Assembly (NCBI RefSeq): GCF_002556545.1
Contig: NZ_CP022685.1
Location: 992,001 to 1,056,000, forward strand
Direction: 5' to 3'
Source: Streptomyces formicae
Lineage (GTDB): Bacteria > Actinomycetota > Actinomycetes > Streptomycetales > Streptomycetaceae
Length of the DNA stretch: 64,000 nucleotides
Of the stretch, positions 52,810-62,272 are shown piece after piece. Every line of letters starts with the position of its first letter. Within the stretch, counting starts at the first letter, position 1. The position numbers and the translations under genes are program-made. The notes below the pieces were generated by a model. That model was given only the letters and a program-made list of their open reading frames with translations, was not told where the DNA came from and ran no database searches.

Positions 52810-54441
52810 TTACGCCTGCCGGGACCTCTTGGCGCGCGCCGCCGACGTCACCGCCCAGCCGAGCCCACCGGCCGCGATCAGCACGAGGATGCCCTCGGGC
52901 AGGACGCCGAGCTCGGTGGCGGGGGTCTGCGAGGAGCGCAGCGGAACGTCCTCGACGAGCGTGTCCGCCGTGAACCACTTCGTCTTCGCGACCACGTCGC
53001 CGTCCGGCATGATCACGGCGCTGACGCCGCTGGTCACCGGCACCGCCACGGCGCGGCTGTGCTCGACCGCGCGGATCCGGGACATCGCGAGCTGCTGGTA
53101 GGTCATCTCGCTGCGGTCGAACGTGGCGTTGTTGCTCGGCACCGAGATCAGCTGCGCGCCGTGCGTGACGGTGTCGCGCACGGCCCAGTCGAAGGCCGCC
53201 TCGTAGCAGGTGGCGATGCCCACCTTGGTGCCCGCCATGGTGAAGACGCCGGGCTCGCTGCCCCGGCTGAAGTCCTGCCGCACCTTGCCGATGTCGCTGC
53301 TGAGCAGTCCGATGAAGGAGCGGAGCGGGATGTACTCGCCGAACGGCTGGATCTGGCGCTTGTCGTACGTCGAGGTGGGCCCCTTCTCGGGGTCCCACAG
53401 GATCTGCTCGTTGAAGAGCTTGCCGTCCTCGGTCTCGACGACGCCGCCCACCGAGAGGGGCACGCCGACGGCCTTGACCGCGCGGTCGATCTCCGCGCGG
53501 GCGTCGGGGTTGGTGAACGGGTCGATGTCGGAGGAGTTCTCCGGCCACAGGACGAAGTCGGGGCGCTTGACCTTGCCCGCCCTCACCTCGGCCGCGAGGC
53601 GCTCGGTCTCGCGCACGTGGTGGTCGAGGACCGCGCGGCGCTGCGCGTTGAAGTTGAGTCCCGCGCGCGGGACGTTGCCCTGGACGGCGGCGACGGTCGC
53701 CGTGCCGTCCTCGGCCTCGTCGCTGACGAGCGGGCGGGCCGCGAAGGCACCGGCGAGCGGGACGAGCACGCTGAGCACGGCGGCGGCCGTGGCACCGCGT
53801 CGAACGCGGCGTACGTCGAGGACGCCGTCGGCGTCGCGTGCGTCGAGGACCCGGCGCACGATCTCGTAGAGCCCGAAGCCGCAGAGCACCACCGCGAAGC
53901 CGAGCACGGGGGTGCCGCCGAGCGCCGCGAGTGGCAGGAAGACGCCGTCGGCCTGGCCGAAGGCGACCTTGCCCCAGGGGAATCCGTTGAAGGGCACGCG
54001 CGCGCGTGCCGCCTCGCCCGCGATCCACAGCGCCGCGGCCCACAGCGGGAAGCCGGGCAGCCGGGAGACGACCGCGATGCCCGCGCCCACCAGGGCGACG
54101 AAGAGGGCCTCGATGGCGGCGAGCGCCAGCCACGGTGCCGGGCCGACCTCGACGCCGGTCCAGACGAGCAGCGGCAGCAGGAAGCCGAGACCGAAGAGGT
54201 AGCCGAGGCCGAGTCCGGCCTTCCAGGTGCGGCCGCGCAGGGACCACGCGAACACGGCGAAGGCGGGCAGGGAGAGCCACCACAGGGTGCGGGGCGGGAA
54301 GCTTGCGTAGAGCAGCACTCCGGAGAGGGCCGCCGCGGCGGCGGGCACGAGACGACGCAGAACGCGCGCGGCACGGGAGGTTTGTGCGGGCTCCGGGTCG
54401 AGCCTGCCCGGCTCGTCCACGGGAGTGGTGGTGGCGGTCAC
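52810..54441 (-). CDS. lnt: Apolipoprotein N-acyltransferase (Lnt)
   Basis: A 543-residue enzyme. About six or seven N-terminal helices (to about 230) precede a nitrilase domain with the Glu-Lys-Cys triad: WPENSSDI (Glu301), YDKRQIQPFGE (Lys361) and TCYEAAF (Cys412). It N-acylates the Cys of lipoproteins in the membrane. GTG at 54441 is chosen at the conserved start. Streptomyces usually have two Lnt homologues; only one is here. It is consistent with many lipoproteins seen in the window. Confidence 0.9.
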   Translation of the reverse strand: MTATTTPVDEPGRLDPEPAQTSRAARVLRRLVPAAAAALSGVLLYASFPPRTLWWLSLPAFAVFAWSLRGRTWKAGLGLGYLFGLGFLLPLLVWTGVEVGPAPWLALAAIEALFVALVGAGIAVVSRLPGFPLWAAALWIAGEAARARVPFNGFPWGKVAFGQADGVFLPLAALGGTPVLGFAVVLCGFGLYEIVRRVLDARDADGVLDVRRVRRGATAAAVLSVLVPLAGAFAARPLVSDEAEDGTATVAAVQGNVPRAGLNFNAQRRAVLDHHVRETERLAAEVRAGKVKRPDFVLWPENSSDIDPFTNPDARAEIDRAVKAVGVPLSVGGVVETEDGKLFNEQILWDPEKGPTSTYDKRQIQPFGEYIPLRSFIGLLSSDIGKVRQDFSRGSEPGVFTMAGTKVGIATCYEAAFDWAVRDTVTHGAQLISVPSNNATFDRSEMTYQQLAMSRIRAVEHSRAVAVPVTSGVSAVIMPDGDVVAKTKWFTADTLVEDVPLRSSQTPATELGVLPEGILVLIAAGGLGWAVTSAARAKRSRQA

Positions 54442-54666
54442 TCGGGGAGTGTACGGCGCCTCACCTGGGCGCCGACAGCGTGGTCGGCGGGGCCCGGACG
54501 AGCCGTCCGCCGTATCGTTCCTGCGCAAGTGACTCCCGCACCGCGGCATCAGCCGTTAGCGTGTGGCCGAGTCCCGGACGAACGGCAGGTCCGCCGCGGC
54601 GGACCCGTCCGCGCCGACCGCGCCGTCCTGGGCCCGTCAGACACCGGGGGGCGACGGGTGGGGTCA

Positions 54667-55689
54667 ATGGGGACGGCCGCTGCGGCCGGTCCGGCAGAGG
54701 CGTACGAGCGGCGGAGCGCGTCCGACGCGACGGGCGTGGCGCTGTTGGGGGCGTGCGCCGCCTGGGCGCTGATCACTGCGGGGGTGCGCGGCGGAAGTCC
54801 CGAGGGCGTTCTCCTCGCGGTGCTCGCGGTGGCCGCGGGGTACGCGGGCGGCCGGATCTGCGGGGCGCTGCTCCCGGTCGCCGCCCCGTGCGCGGGCGCC
54901 CTGGTGGGGCTCGGCCTCGCCGCGGCCGCTCCGCACCTCCCGCTCGGGCTCACGTCCCCGCTCGGCCGGGCCGGCGCCGTCGCCGCGCTCCTCATCCTGG
55001 CCGTGGGCGCGGCCTGCTGTGCGGCGTGGGCGGCCCGGACTCCCCCGGCGCGCCTGGCACTGCGGCTGCTCGCCCTGGGCATCACCTGCGCGGCGGCCGC
55101 GCTCGGCTCGCTCTTCGGCTTCGCGGGCTGCGCCGCCGTCCTGCTCTGCTCGCTCGCCACGGCTCTGACCCGGCGCAGGGCGCCCGCCCTCGTGGTCCTC
55201 GCGGTGAGCACGCTCCTGGTGACCGGGGTGTCCCTGGCGGTGGCCGACGAGACGCTGCCGGACGGGCTCACGGCTCCCCTGGAGGGGCAGCTGGGCCACC
55301 ACCGCGTGCTGCTGTGGCGGGACGCGCTCGGCCTCGCGACGCGCGAGCCCGCCATGGGGGTGGGCCCCGGCCGGTTCGGCGAGGTGAGCCCGGCGCTCGC
55401 CGACGACGTCCTGACCGACGGCAAGCCCCACTCGGCACCGCTGCAGCTGGCCTCGGAACAGGGGATGGTGGGGGCGGCGCTACTGGCCGCGGTGTTCTGC
55501 TGGCTGCTCTACGCCCTGTGGCGCTCGCCGCGCTCCACCCAGGTCGTCCTGTCGGCGGGCGCGGCCCTGACCGCACTGACGGCCGTGGCCGCGGTGGGCA
55601 ACGCGCTCAGCGTGACGGCGGTGACGACGGGCGCGGGCCTGCTCGCGGGGATCGCCACGGCACGCCCGCTCACGGACGAACGGGTCTGA
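54667..55689 (+). CDS. Wzy/O-antigen-ligase-like membrane protein
   Basis: A 340-residue protein with about ten hydrophobic segments (VALLGACAAWALITAGV and others). The C-terminal soluble loop RVLLWRDALGLATREPAMGV, GPGRFGEVSPALADDVLTDG, KPHSAPLQLASEQG is typical of the Wzy/WaaL polysaccharide polymerase/ligase fold. ATG at 54667 is chosen; GTG at 54658 is an alternative. No sugar-nucleotide genes are adjacent. Its role in cell-wall polymer synthesis is inferred. Confidence 0.75.
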   Translation: MGTAAAAGPAEAYERRSASDATGVALLGACAAWALITAGVRGGSPEGVLLAVLAVAAGYAGGRICGALLPVAAPCAGALVGLGLAAAAPHLPLGLTSPLGRAGAVAALLILAVGAACCAAWAARTPPARLALRLLALGITCAAAALGSLFGFAGCAAVLLCSLATALTRRRAPALVVLAVSTLLVTGVSLAVADETLPDGLTAPLEGQLGHHRVLLWRDALGLATREPAMGVGPGRFGEVSPALADDVLTDGKPHSAPLQLASEQGMVGAALLAAVFCWLLYALWRSPRSTQVVLSAGAALTALTAVAAVGNALSVTAVTTGAGLLAGIATARPLTDERV

Positions 55690-55705
55690 GACGCTGTGTA
55701 GACCC

Positions 55706-56254
55706 TTACGCCGCGTTGCCCGCGAGGCCCAGGCGGTGCCTGATGGCGCGCACGGCCGATTCCGCGTTGTCGACGGTGACCGTGAACTTGTGGCCGTCGC
55801 CGAGGCTGAGCACCAGGCCCTCGCCGCGACGGACCACGACGGCGGTGCCCTTCTCTGGACGCCAGCGATATCCCCAGCCGCCCCACTGGCGGGGCGTGAC
55901 CGCGGGCGCGAACTCGGCGCCGACGACGTGCGAGAGCGGGATGCTGCGGCGCGGCAGGCCCAGATGGCCGCAGCGCACTTCGAGCGAGTCCTTGTCGACC
56001 TTGACGGCCACATGGACGAAGGCGAGCGTCCCGAAGAGCATCAGGAGGCCGACGGCGATGCACCCGACGACGGACATGGCCAGCGGCGCCACGCCCGATG
56101 TCCACATGGAGTCGACCGCGAGCTCGATGCCGAGCGCGAGGCAGGCGGCGCCCGCGCAGGCCAGTAGCCACTGCACGCGGTTGGTCGCGCGGCCGGTCCA
56201 GACGTCGGGCGGGCTGTCGGTGGTGGCCCGCTCCTCGGGGGCGTGGTCCCTCAT
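55706..56254 (-). CDS. Membrane protein, unknown family
   Basis: A 182-residue protein with two hydrophobic segments (WLLACAGAACLALGIELA and PLAMSVVGCIAVGLLMLFGT, LAFVHVAV). A C-terminal cytosolic domain follows (PRRSIPLSHVVGAEFAPAVT, GEGLVLSLGDGHKFTVTVDN). It resembles bacterial PH-like membrane proteins, but I cannot name the family. ATG at 56254; GTG at 56272 is possible. It converges with the Wzy-like gene. Confidence 0.7.
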   Translation of the reverse strand: MRDHAPEERATTDSPPDVWTGRATNRVQWLLACAGAACLALGIELAVDSMWTSGVAPLAMSVVGCIAVGLLMLFGTLAFVHVAVKVDKDSLEVRCGHLGLPRRSIPLSHVVGAEFAPAVTPRQWGGWGYRWRPEKGTAVVVRRGEGLVLSLGDGHKFTVTVDNAESAVRAIRHRLGLAGNAA

Positions 56255-56351
56255 GCCTTCGAGACTACTCACGTTCCGCTGTGAAGGCACCGCGTCGCGG
56301 AGGGTTACCTCGTCCGGACCACGGCCACGGGGCGTCGGTAGCAGCGTGGAG

Positions 56352-57140
56352 TCAGAGCGCCGGGCTGACCGCCGCGAGCATGCGCCCCTCCGCGTACGTG
56401 AGCGCCGCCTGCGGCAGCTGCTCCTCGCGCCCGCTGAGCAGGACCGTGAGGCCCGGGGACAGGGCGCCCGGCGCCGCTCCGGCGCGCTCGCCCGCCCTGC
56501 GCAGCGCCTGGGCGGCGACCGCGCCAGCGGAGCCGTACAGGGCCAGCGGCGGCAGGCCCGGCTGCTGGACGGCGGCGCGAATACGCTCCGCGACCAGCTC
56601 GTAATGGGTGCAGCCAAGGACGACGGCCCTGACATCGGACGGGGTGAGGGCGGCCGCGGCGGCGATCGTCTCGTCGATCGCCCGCTCGTCGGCGTACTGC
56701 ACGGCGTCGGCGAGGCCGGGGCAGGGCACCTCGGTGACGGCGACGCCGCCCGCGAACTGCTCGATCAGGCCGCGCTGGTAGGGGCTCCCCGTGGTGCCGG
56801 GGGTGGCCCAGATGGCCACGGGGCCGCCGTCCGCGACCGCGGGCTTGATCGCGGGAACGGTCCCGATGACCGGGAGGCCGGGCTCCAGGCGGGCCCGCAG
56901 CGCGGGCAGCGCGTGAACGGAGGCGGTGTTGCAGGCGACGATCAGCGCGTCGGGCCGGTGCGCGGCGGCGGCCTCGGCGACGGTCAGGGAACGCCTGGTG
57001 ATGTCCTCCGGGGTGCGTGGCCCCCAGGGCAGTCCGTCCGGGTCGGAGGAGAGAACGAGCTCGGCGTCGGGCCGCAGGCGGCGCACCTCCGCGGCCGCGG
57101 CGAGCAGTCCGATACCGGAGTCCATGAGCGCGATCTTCAC
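56352..57140 (-). CDS. Glutamate racemase-like protein
   Basis: A 262-residue Asp/Glu racemase superfamily protein. The two Cys acid/base residues are in IVACNTASVHALPAL and VLGCTHYELV, with MDSGIGLLAAA at the N-terminus, where MurI would have DSGxGG. This group is related to MurI; the function may be D-glutamate supply or a different amino acid. GTG at 57140 is chosen at the homologous start; an earlier GTG exists at 57167. It is divergent from the HpnB-like gene (58 bases). Confidence 0.82.
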   Translation of the reverse strand: MKIALMDSGIGLLAAAAEVRRLRPDAELVLSSDPDGLPWGPRTPEDITRRSLTVAEAAAAHRPDALIVACNTASVHALPALRARLEPGLPVIGTVPAIKPAVADGGPVAIWATPGTTGSPYQRGLIEQFAGGVAVTEVPCPGLADAVQYADERAIDETIAAAAALTPSDVRAVVLGCTHYELVAERIRAAVQQPGLPPLALYGSAGAVAAQALRRAGERAGAAPGALSPGLTVLLSGREEQLPQAALTYAEGRMLAAVSPAL

Positions 57141-57198
57141 CCGGTCACCATAGTCGATGGGCCCCACGAGCCCCGTGGTGTGGGGCAGACTTCGGCGG

Positions 57199-58389
57199 AT
57201 GAGCGCCGTTGCGTGGATCGCCGCCGGATCGCTTGCCGTGTGGCTGTGGCTGCTGTTGGGGCAGGGCTTCTTCTGGCGTACGGACGTGCGTCTGCCGCCG
57301 CGCGGGGAACCCTCCCGCTGGCCGTCGGTCGGTGTCGTCGTGCCCGCGCGCGACGAGGCGGCCGTCCTCCCCGAGAGCCTGCCCTCGCTCCTCGCGCAGG
57401 ACTATCCGGGGCGGGCCGAGATCTTCCTTGTCGACGACGGCAGTTCGGACGGCACGGGCGACCTGGCCCGCGCCCTGGCCGAGCGGCACGGCGGTCTGCC
57501 GCTGACCGTCTCCTCGCCCGGTGAGCCGCCGCCCGGCTGGACGGGCAAGCTCTGGGCGGTACGTCACGGCATCGGCCTGGCACGCGCGCGTGAGCCCGAC
57601 TACCTGCTCCTGACGGACGCGGACATCGCCCACGCGCCGGACAGCCTGCGGGAGTTGGTGGCCGCGGCGGGCACGGGCGGCTTCGACCTCGTCTCGCAGA
57701 TGGCCCGGCTGCGGGTGGCCAGCGTCTGGGAGCGCCTGGTGGTCCCGGCGTTCGTCTACTTCTTCGCGCAGCTCTATCCCTTCCGGTGGATCGCGCGGCA
57801 GGGGTCGCGGACGGCGGCGGCCGCGGGCGGCTGCGTGCTGCTGCGCGCGGAGGCCGCCGAGCGGGCCCGGATCCCGGACGCCATCCGGCACGCGGTGATC
57901 GACGACGTGGCGCTCGCGCGGGCGGTGCAACGCTCCGGCGGCCGCGTCTGGCTCGGTCTGGCCGAGGGCGTCGACAGCGTGCGCCCCTATCCGCGCCTCG
58001 GCGACCTGTGGCGGATGGTGTCGCGCAGCGCGTACGCGCAGCTGCGGCACAACCCGCTGCTGCTCATCGGCACGGTCGCGGGCCTCGCCCTGGTGTATCT
58101 CGTCCCGCCGGTGGCCCTGTTCGCGGGCCTCGCCACGGGGAACGCGGTGGCGGCGACGGCCGGTGGTCTCGCCTGGCTGGTGATGACCGGGACGTACCTG
58201 CCGATGCTGCGCTACTACCGCCTGCCGCTCCTGCTCGCCCCGCTGCTGCCCGGCACCGCGTTCCTGTACCTCCTGATGACGGTGGACTCGGCGGTGCAGC
58301 ACTACAGGGGGCGCGGGGCGCAGTGGAAGGGGCGTACGTACGCACGCCCGGACACCACCGCTCCCGCGCCCTCCCCCGAGCAGAACTGA
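57199..58389 (+). CDS. HpnB-like family 2 glycosyltransferase
   Basis: A 396-residue membrane glycosyltransferase. The N-terminal helix is followed by the GT2 domain (VGVVVPARDEAAVLPESLPS, VDDGSSDGTGDLA) with DAD motif LTDADIAHAPDSL. The QxxRW-like region is replaced by VDSVRPYPRLGDLWRMV, and FVYFFAQLYPFRWIARQGSR is typical of hopene-associated HpnB. Three or so helices end the protein. HpnB is usually tied to hopanoid synthesis, but shc/hpn genes are not here. ATG at 57199 is a weak site. Confidence 0.87.
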   Translation: MSAVAWIAAGSLAVWLWLLLGQGFFWRTDVRLPPRGEPSRWPSVGVVVPARDEAAVLPESLPSLLAQDYPGRAEIFLVDDGSSDGTGDLARALAERHGGLPLTVSSPGEPPPGWTGKLWAVRHGIGLARAREPDYLLLTDADIAHAPDSLRELVAAAGTGGFDLVSQMARLRVASVWERLVVPAFVYFFAQLYPFRWIARQGSRTAAAAGGCVLLRAEAAERARIPDAIRHAVIDDVALARAVQRSGGRVWLGLAEGVDSVRPYPRLGDLWRMVSRSAYAQLRHNPLLLIGTVAGLALVYLVPPVALFAGLATGNAVAATAGGLAWLVMTGTYLPMLRYYRLPLLLAPLLPGTAFLYLLMTVDSAVQHYRGRGAQWKGRTYARPDTTAPAPSPEQN

Positions 58390-58395
58390 CCGGGG

Positions 58396-59703
58396 TCACT
58401 TCCTGCCGGGCGTCCAGTTCATGCCCCACCCGTAGGCGTGGTCGATAGTGCGCTGCGGGCTGACGCCGCGGTCGGGCACCAGGTAGCGGGCCTCGCGCTG
58501 GACGACGAGGTCGCCGCCGTCGTTCGTGAGCAGGGCGAGCGCGCACACGGTCGAGGGGACCGTGCACTCGTCCAGGGAGAACTCGACCGGTGCGCCGTGC
58601 TGCGGCTGGAGGGTGACCGTGGCGTTGAGGTCGGCGAAGCTGCGCGCGCCTTCGTAGATGGTCACGAAGATGACGATGCGGCGGAAGTCCTTGATGTGGT
58701 CGAGGTTGATGGTGAGGTTCTCGCCACTGCTGACCGCACCGGTGCGGTCGTCGCCGTCGAGCAGCATGTACGGCGGCTGGTGCAGCGCTCCGAAGGCGTT
58801 GCCGAGCGCCTGGACGACTCCCTTGCGGCCGTCGGCCAGTTCGTAGAGCGCGCAGAGGTCGAGATCGAGGTCGGCGTGCATGGCGACGGCCCTGCCGAGC
58901 TTCGCGCCCCAGCCCTTGAACTGCTTGCGCACCTGCCAGTTGAGGTTCACGCGCATGCCGCCCGACGTGCCGCCCTGCTTCTTGAGCGAGACGGACGGGG
59001 CGTCCTTCGTCAAGGTGACCTTGGTGAGGCGCACGGGCTCGGGCGCGGGGGCCGCTGGGGGCCGCGGGGCGGCGGGAGCCGCTGCCGTGACGGGCGGGGC
59101 GGGAGGGGCCGCAGGGGCTGCGGGAGCCGCGGGCACGCTGGCGGGTACGGGCGGCGCGGCGGGCGCGGCCTGCTGCGGTTCGTCCACCGCGATGCCGTAG
59201 TCCGTCGCGAGCCCTTCGAGGCCGCTGCCGTACCCCTGGCCCACGGCGCGGAACTTCCAGGCGCCCTGGCGCCGGTAGAGCTCGCCGAGGACGAAGGCCG
59301 TCTCCACGGTCGCGTCCGCGCTGTCGTAGCGCGCGAGTTCGGCGCCGCTCGCCGCGTCGAGCACCCGGACGTACAGCCCGGGGACCTGTCCGAAAGTGCC
59401 CCCGTCGGCCGACGCGGCGAGCACCACGGTCTCGATCTCCGGCTCCACGCGCGCGAGGTCGACGGCGAGCACGTCGGTCACGCCGGTCGCGGTGCGCTGT
59501 TTGCCCTCGTGCCGCACCGCGCCCGAGGCGTGCGCGGGCTGGTTGTAGAAGACGAAGTCCGCGTCCGAGCGGACCTTTCCGGAAGGGCCCAACAAGAGTG
59601 CGGACGCATCGGCGTCGGGCGCGCCGGGACCGGTGCCCCACCCCAATTCGACCCGCACCGCAGGCGCGGGTACCGGAACATTCGATCCTTTAGGCATTGT
59701 CAT
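58396..59703 (-). CDS. TerD-family protein with two TerD domains
   Basis: A 435-residue protein. An N-terminal TerD-like domain (about 1-155: [46 protein letters not shown]) and a C-terminal TerD-like domain (about 235-430: SDLDLDLC-type [33 protein letters not shown]) are joined by an Ala/Pro-rich linker. TerD domains bind Ca2+ and link to tellurite resistance and stress responses. ATG at 59703. It converges with the HpnB-like gene by 6 bases. It is divergent from the DUF6643-like gene. Confidence 0.87.
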   Translation of the reverse strand: MTMPKGSNVPVPAPAVRVELGWGTGPGAPDADASALLLGPSGKVRSDADFVFYNQPAHASGAVRHEGKQRTATGVTDVLAVDLARVEPEIETVVLAASADGGTFGQVPGLYVRVLDAASGAELARYDSADATVETAFVLGELYRRQGAWKFRAVGQGYGSGLEGLATDYGIAVDEPQQAAPAAPPVPASVPAAPAAPAAPPAPPVTAAAPAAPRPPAAPAPEPVRLTKVTLTKDAPSVSLKKQGGTSGGMRVNLNWQVRKQFKGWGAKLGRAVAMHADLDLDLCALYELADGRKGVVQALGNAFGALHQPPYMLLDGDDRTGAVSSGENLTINLDHIKDFRRIVIFVTIYEGARSFADLNATVTLQPQHGAPVEFSLDECTVPSTVCALALLTNDGGDLVVQREARYLVPDRGVSPQRTIDHAYGWGMNWTPGRK

Positions 59704-60019
59704 GTCCGCCCCCATCACAAGTAGCCGCGTCCGGCGGGGCCGCCGATTCGTTCATGACCAACCTATTACCCGGACCCCGAAGATCCCCACGGCCGCCATC
59801 CGCGGCTTTTCGATACGGCGTTCGACAGCCCGCTCGCCACCCCGCCGCCGACCGCGGGTAACCCGCCCGGAACTCGGCCTTTACACGATCCCTACGCGGT
59901 TCGGCGACCGATTTTTCCCAAGTTCGCTCGCATTGGGGATCCGCAGTCACTGCCGACACGTAAAACAACCCTCTTATCGGTCTCCCCAACCAGCACATCA
60001 AGGGCTTAACTTATGGAGC
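59704..60019. promoter_or_regulatory. 316-base divergent region, TerD-like and Tyr/Pro-rich genes
   Basis: No gene is supported. The middle holds A+T-richer patches (59930-60015), a sign of promoters for the TerD-like gene (minus) and the Tyr/Pro-rich gene (plus). I see no palindrome or riboswitch that I trust. GGAG before 60020 is the ribosome site of the plus-strand gene. Confidence 0.4.
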
Positions 60020-60445
60020 ATGACCTCCCCCCGCTCCACCTATGGCGGCGGTTACTACTCCGCGCCGTCCTTCCCGGACACTCCGATCTACGACTCTCTC
60101 GTCGCAGAGCGGGGCACTCCTCAGATCGCCCCGATTCGGGTTCCGTCCGCGTACGACACCGGCAGTCACCTGCCCGCCCTCCCGGCCGCGTTGCCCGCGC
60201 TCCCGGCCGCGCCTTCCCACCACAACCCGGCGTACGGCTACCCGTCGGCCCCGCAGCCCGCACCGCTGCAACAGGCCCCCGCGCCGTACATCCCGCAGCA
60301 GGCCGCCGCGCCCCGCGGCTACCCGGGCGCCCAGCAGCAACGTCCCGCCACCGGCACGGGCTACGAGGCGATGCGCCCAGCGGCGCCTCGTCCCGCGCCC
60401 GCGCCGTACGAGGATCCGTACAACCGCCCCTACCGCGGCTACTGA
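60020..60445 (+). CDS. Conserved Tyr/Pro-rich Streptomyces protein (DUF6643-like)
   Basis: A 141-residue low-complexity protein. The N-terminus (MTSPRSTYGGGYYSAPSFPD, then TPIYDSLVAERGTPQIAPIR) looks strongly conserved in Streptomyces from memory, with Pro/Ala/Gln repeats after residue 50. It has no membrane or signal segment. The family label (DUF6643) is from memory and not certain. It is probably cytosolic, of unknown function. ATG at 60020 has GGAG 1 base before; distance is short but the start is the conserved one. Confidence 0.75.
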   Translation: MTSPRSTYGGGYYSAPSFPDTPIYDSLVAERGTPQIAPIRVPSAYDTGSHLPALPAALPALPAAPSHHNPAYGYPSAPQPAPLQQAPAPYIPQQAAAPRGYPGAQQQRPATGTGYEAMRPAAPRPAPAPYEDPYNRPYRGY

Positions 60446-60490
60446 TCGCCCGCGGCCCTTCCTGTCAGTGGCTGCTGGCAGGATGGCCGC

Positions 60491-61315
60491 ATGTCGAACC
60501 CAGCACTTCGCTCGATCCACGTCCACCCGCTCAAGGCGGCCCGGGGGCACGCACCGCGTGAGGCCGTCGTGGAGCCCTGGGGGCTCGCGGGGGACCGTCG
60601 ATGGCTGCTGGTCGACGGCGAAGGGCGGTTCGTCTCGCAGCGACCGCATCCGCGGATGGCGCTGACCGCCGTCGAGCAACTGCCCGACGGCGGCGTTCGC
60701 GTGTCCGCGCCCGGCCTGGAACCGCTGACGATCGCGGTGCCCGAGCCGGTCGAGACCGTCACGGTGGAGATCTGGCGGGACAAGGTCGAGGCTGTGCCCG
60801 CCGACGCGGCGGCGGACGCCTGGTTCAGCGCTCACCTCGGCGCGGAGGTGCGCCTCGTCCACCTCGACGACCCCGCCGAGCGCCGCCCCATCGATCCCGC
60901 GTACGCCAAGGACGGCGAGACGGTCAGCTTCGCCGACGGGTATCCGCTGCTGCTCACCACGCTCTCCTCGCTCGACGCCCTGAACTCACTGATCGCCCAG
61001 GGTGATCACGCCGACGAGGGCCCGCTGCCGATGAACCGCTTCCGGCCGAACGTGGTGGTGGACGGCACCCCGCCGTGGGCCGAGGACGACTGGTCGCGCG
61101 TCGCCATCGGGGACGTCACCTTCCGCGTCGCCAAGATGTGCGGGCGCTGTGTGGTGACCACCACCGACCAGGACACCGCGGAGCGCGGCAAGGAGCCCCT
61201 GCGCACGCTCGCGCGCCACCGCCGCTTCGGCGACCAGCTCGTCTTCGGGCAGAACCTCGTACCCGAATCGACCGGTGTCCTTCACGTCGGCGATCCGGTC
61301 ACCATCCTTGAATGA
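60491..61315 (+). CDS. MOSC domain protein (molybdenum cofactor sulfurase-like)
   Basis: A 274-residue protein with MOSC N-terminal (about 1-115) and MOSC C-terminal (about 125-270) domains. Segments DGYPLLLTTLSSLDALNSLI, MNRFRPNVVVDGT and the reactive Cys region MCGRCVVTTTDQDTAERG. Such proteins act in molybdenum cofactor maturation or in amidoxime reduction (mARC-like). Substrate unknown. ATG at 60491. Confidence 0.88.
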   Translation: MSNPALRSIHVHPLKAARGHAPREAVVEPWGLAGDRRWLLVDGEGRFVSQRPHPRMALTAVEQLPDGGVRVSAPGLEPLTIAVPEPVETVTVEIWRDKVEAVPADAAADAWFSAHLGAEVRLVHLDDPAERRPIDPAYAKDGETVSFADGYPLLLTTLSSLDALNSLIAQGDHADEGPLPMNRFRPNVVVDGTPPWAEDDWSRVAIGDVTFRVAKMCGRCVVTTTDQDTAERGKEPLRTLARHRRFGDQLVFGQNLVPESTGVLHVGDPVTILE

Positions 61316-61355
61316 TCGCCGCCCGGGTGGGGAACTCGAAGGCGGAGCACGGACG

Positions 61356-61385
61356 TTGAGCGACAGGGAATCGTGGAATCATAGA
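61356..61385 (+). promoter_or_regulatory. Candidate promoter of the Rv1733c-like gene
   Basis: TTGAGC (61356-61361), 18 bases, CATAGA (61380-61385), a reasonable sigma-70/HrdB-like pair. It is 108 bases upstream of the Rv1733c-like start. The 177-base gap also contains a putative leader with no clear hairpin. Confidence 0.45.
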
Positions 61386-61492
61386 GAAGGGCGACCAGGA
61401 GCGACGTCGAAGGTGATGCCGCTCTCTTCCCCCACCTGAGCGTGGGCCGTGCCGTTACCGGTCGAGACGGACGCGGAAGGGGGTGCAGGACT

Positions 61493-62098
61493 GTGCGAGC
61501 GATCGCCGGACTCTGGCGCTGGCGGCACAATCCGCTGCGCCGCAGGACCGATCTGGTCGAGGCATGGGTGGCTTTCGCCGCCCTGGTACTGATCGTGGTG
61601 GCCGTCCCGGTGGCCGCCGTCGTCACCACGGACCTGACGCGCGATGCCCTGCTGACCTCCATCCGACACCAGCGCGAGAGCCGCCACGAGACCGTCGCCA
61701 CGGTCACCAGGAGGGTCGCGTCTCCCCCGATCGACCCGGACCCCGAGACCTCGTCGGCGCGGGACTCGCACAGCCGCGTGCTCGCCCACTGGATCGCGCC
61801 GGACGGCATCGAGCGCGCGGGAGTGGTCATGTCCGACCTCAAGACCCCTGACCCGGGCGACCGTTTCACGATCTGGACCGACGCGAGCGGCCGCGTGGTC
61901 GGCAGGCCGCTGGACGGCGCGACGGCGACGACCCACGCCGTCCTCGCCGGATTCGGCGCGGCCACGGCGGCGGCGGGCCTTGTCGAGGGGACGAGGAAGC
62001 TGATCCTGTGGCGCATCGCACGCGGGCGTTATGCCCGTTGGGACCAGGCATGGGACAAGGCGGGCCCCGACTGGGGCAGGACCGGCACCGGCTCCTGA
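61493..62098 (+). CDS. Rv1733c-like two-helix membrane protein
   Basis: A 201-residue protein. Conserved N-terminus WRWRHNPLRRRTDLVEAW, first helix VAFAALVLIVVAVPVAAVVT, a periplasmic/extracellular domain (about 55-140), then second helix (AVLAGFGAATAAAGLVEGTR). The pattern matches the Rv1733c family of mycobacteria and Streptomyces, function unknown. I chose GTG at 61493 with GGGGGTGCAGGA before it; the frame opens at 61442. It precedes the large beta-helix gene. Confidence 0.83.
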   Translation: MRAIAGLWRWRHNPLRRRTDLVEAWVAFAALVLIVVAVPVAAVVTTDLTRDALLTSIRHQRESRHETVATVTRRVASPPIDPDPETSSARDSHSRVLAHWIAPDGIERAGVVMSDLKTPDPGDRFTIWTDASGRVVGRPLDGATATTHAVLAGFGAATAAAGLVEGTRKLILWRIARGRYARWDQAWDKAGPDWGRTGTGS

Positions 62099-62272
62099 GC
62101 GACCCGCCGTCGCGGTCACGCAGGTGAGAGCCTGGGCATCGGGTCAACTCGCCCTGCCCGCGCGCGCTACGGTGGACCGGCCGAAGTCTTCGGCTCCTCG
62201 CGCATCGACACCGCACGACGCGGCCATCGACGCGAGATCCCGCGTACGACGAGGTGGGGGCAGAGCAACTCC

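Noticed and set aside
52492..54666. N-terminal extension of the Wzy-like open frame
   Set aside because: It is antisense to NUDIX and Lnt, which have intact catalytic motifs. Only the part from 54667 encodes the Wzy-like membrane protein.
59704..60019. Upstream extension of the Tyr/Pro-rich protein gene
   Set aside because: The extension is low-complexity and lacks a ribosome site; the conserved start MTSPRSTYGGGYY fits 60020.
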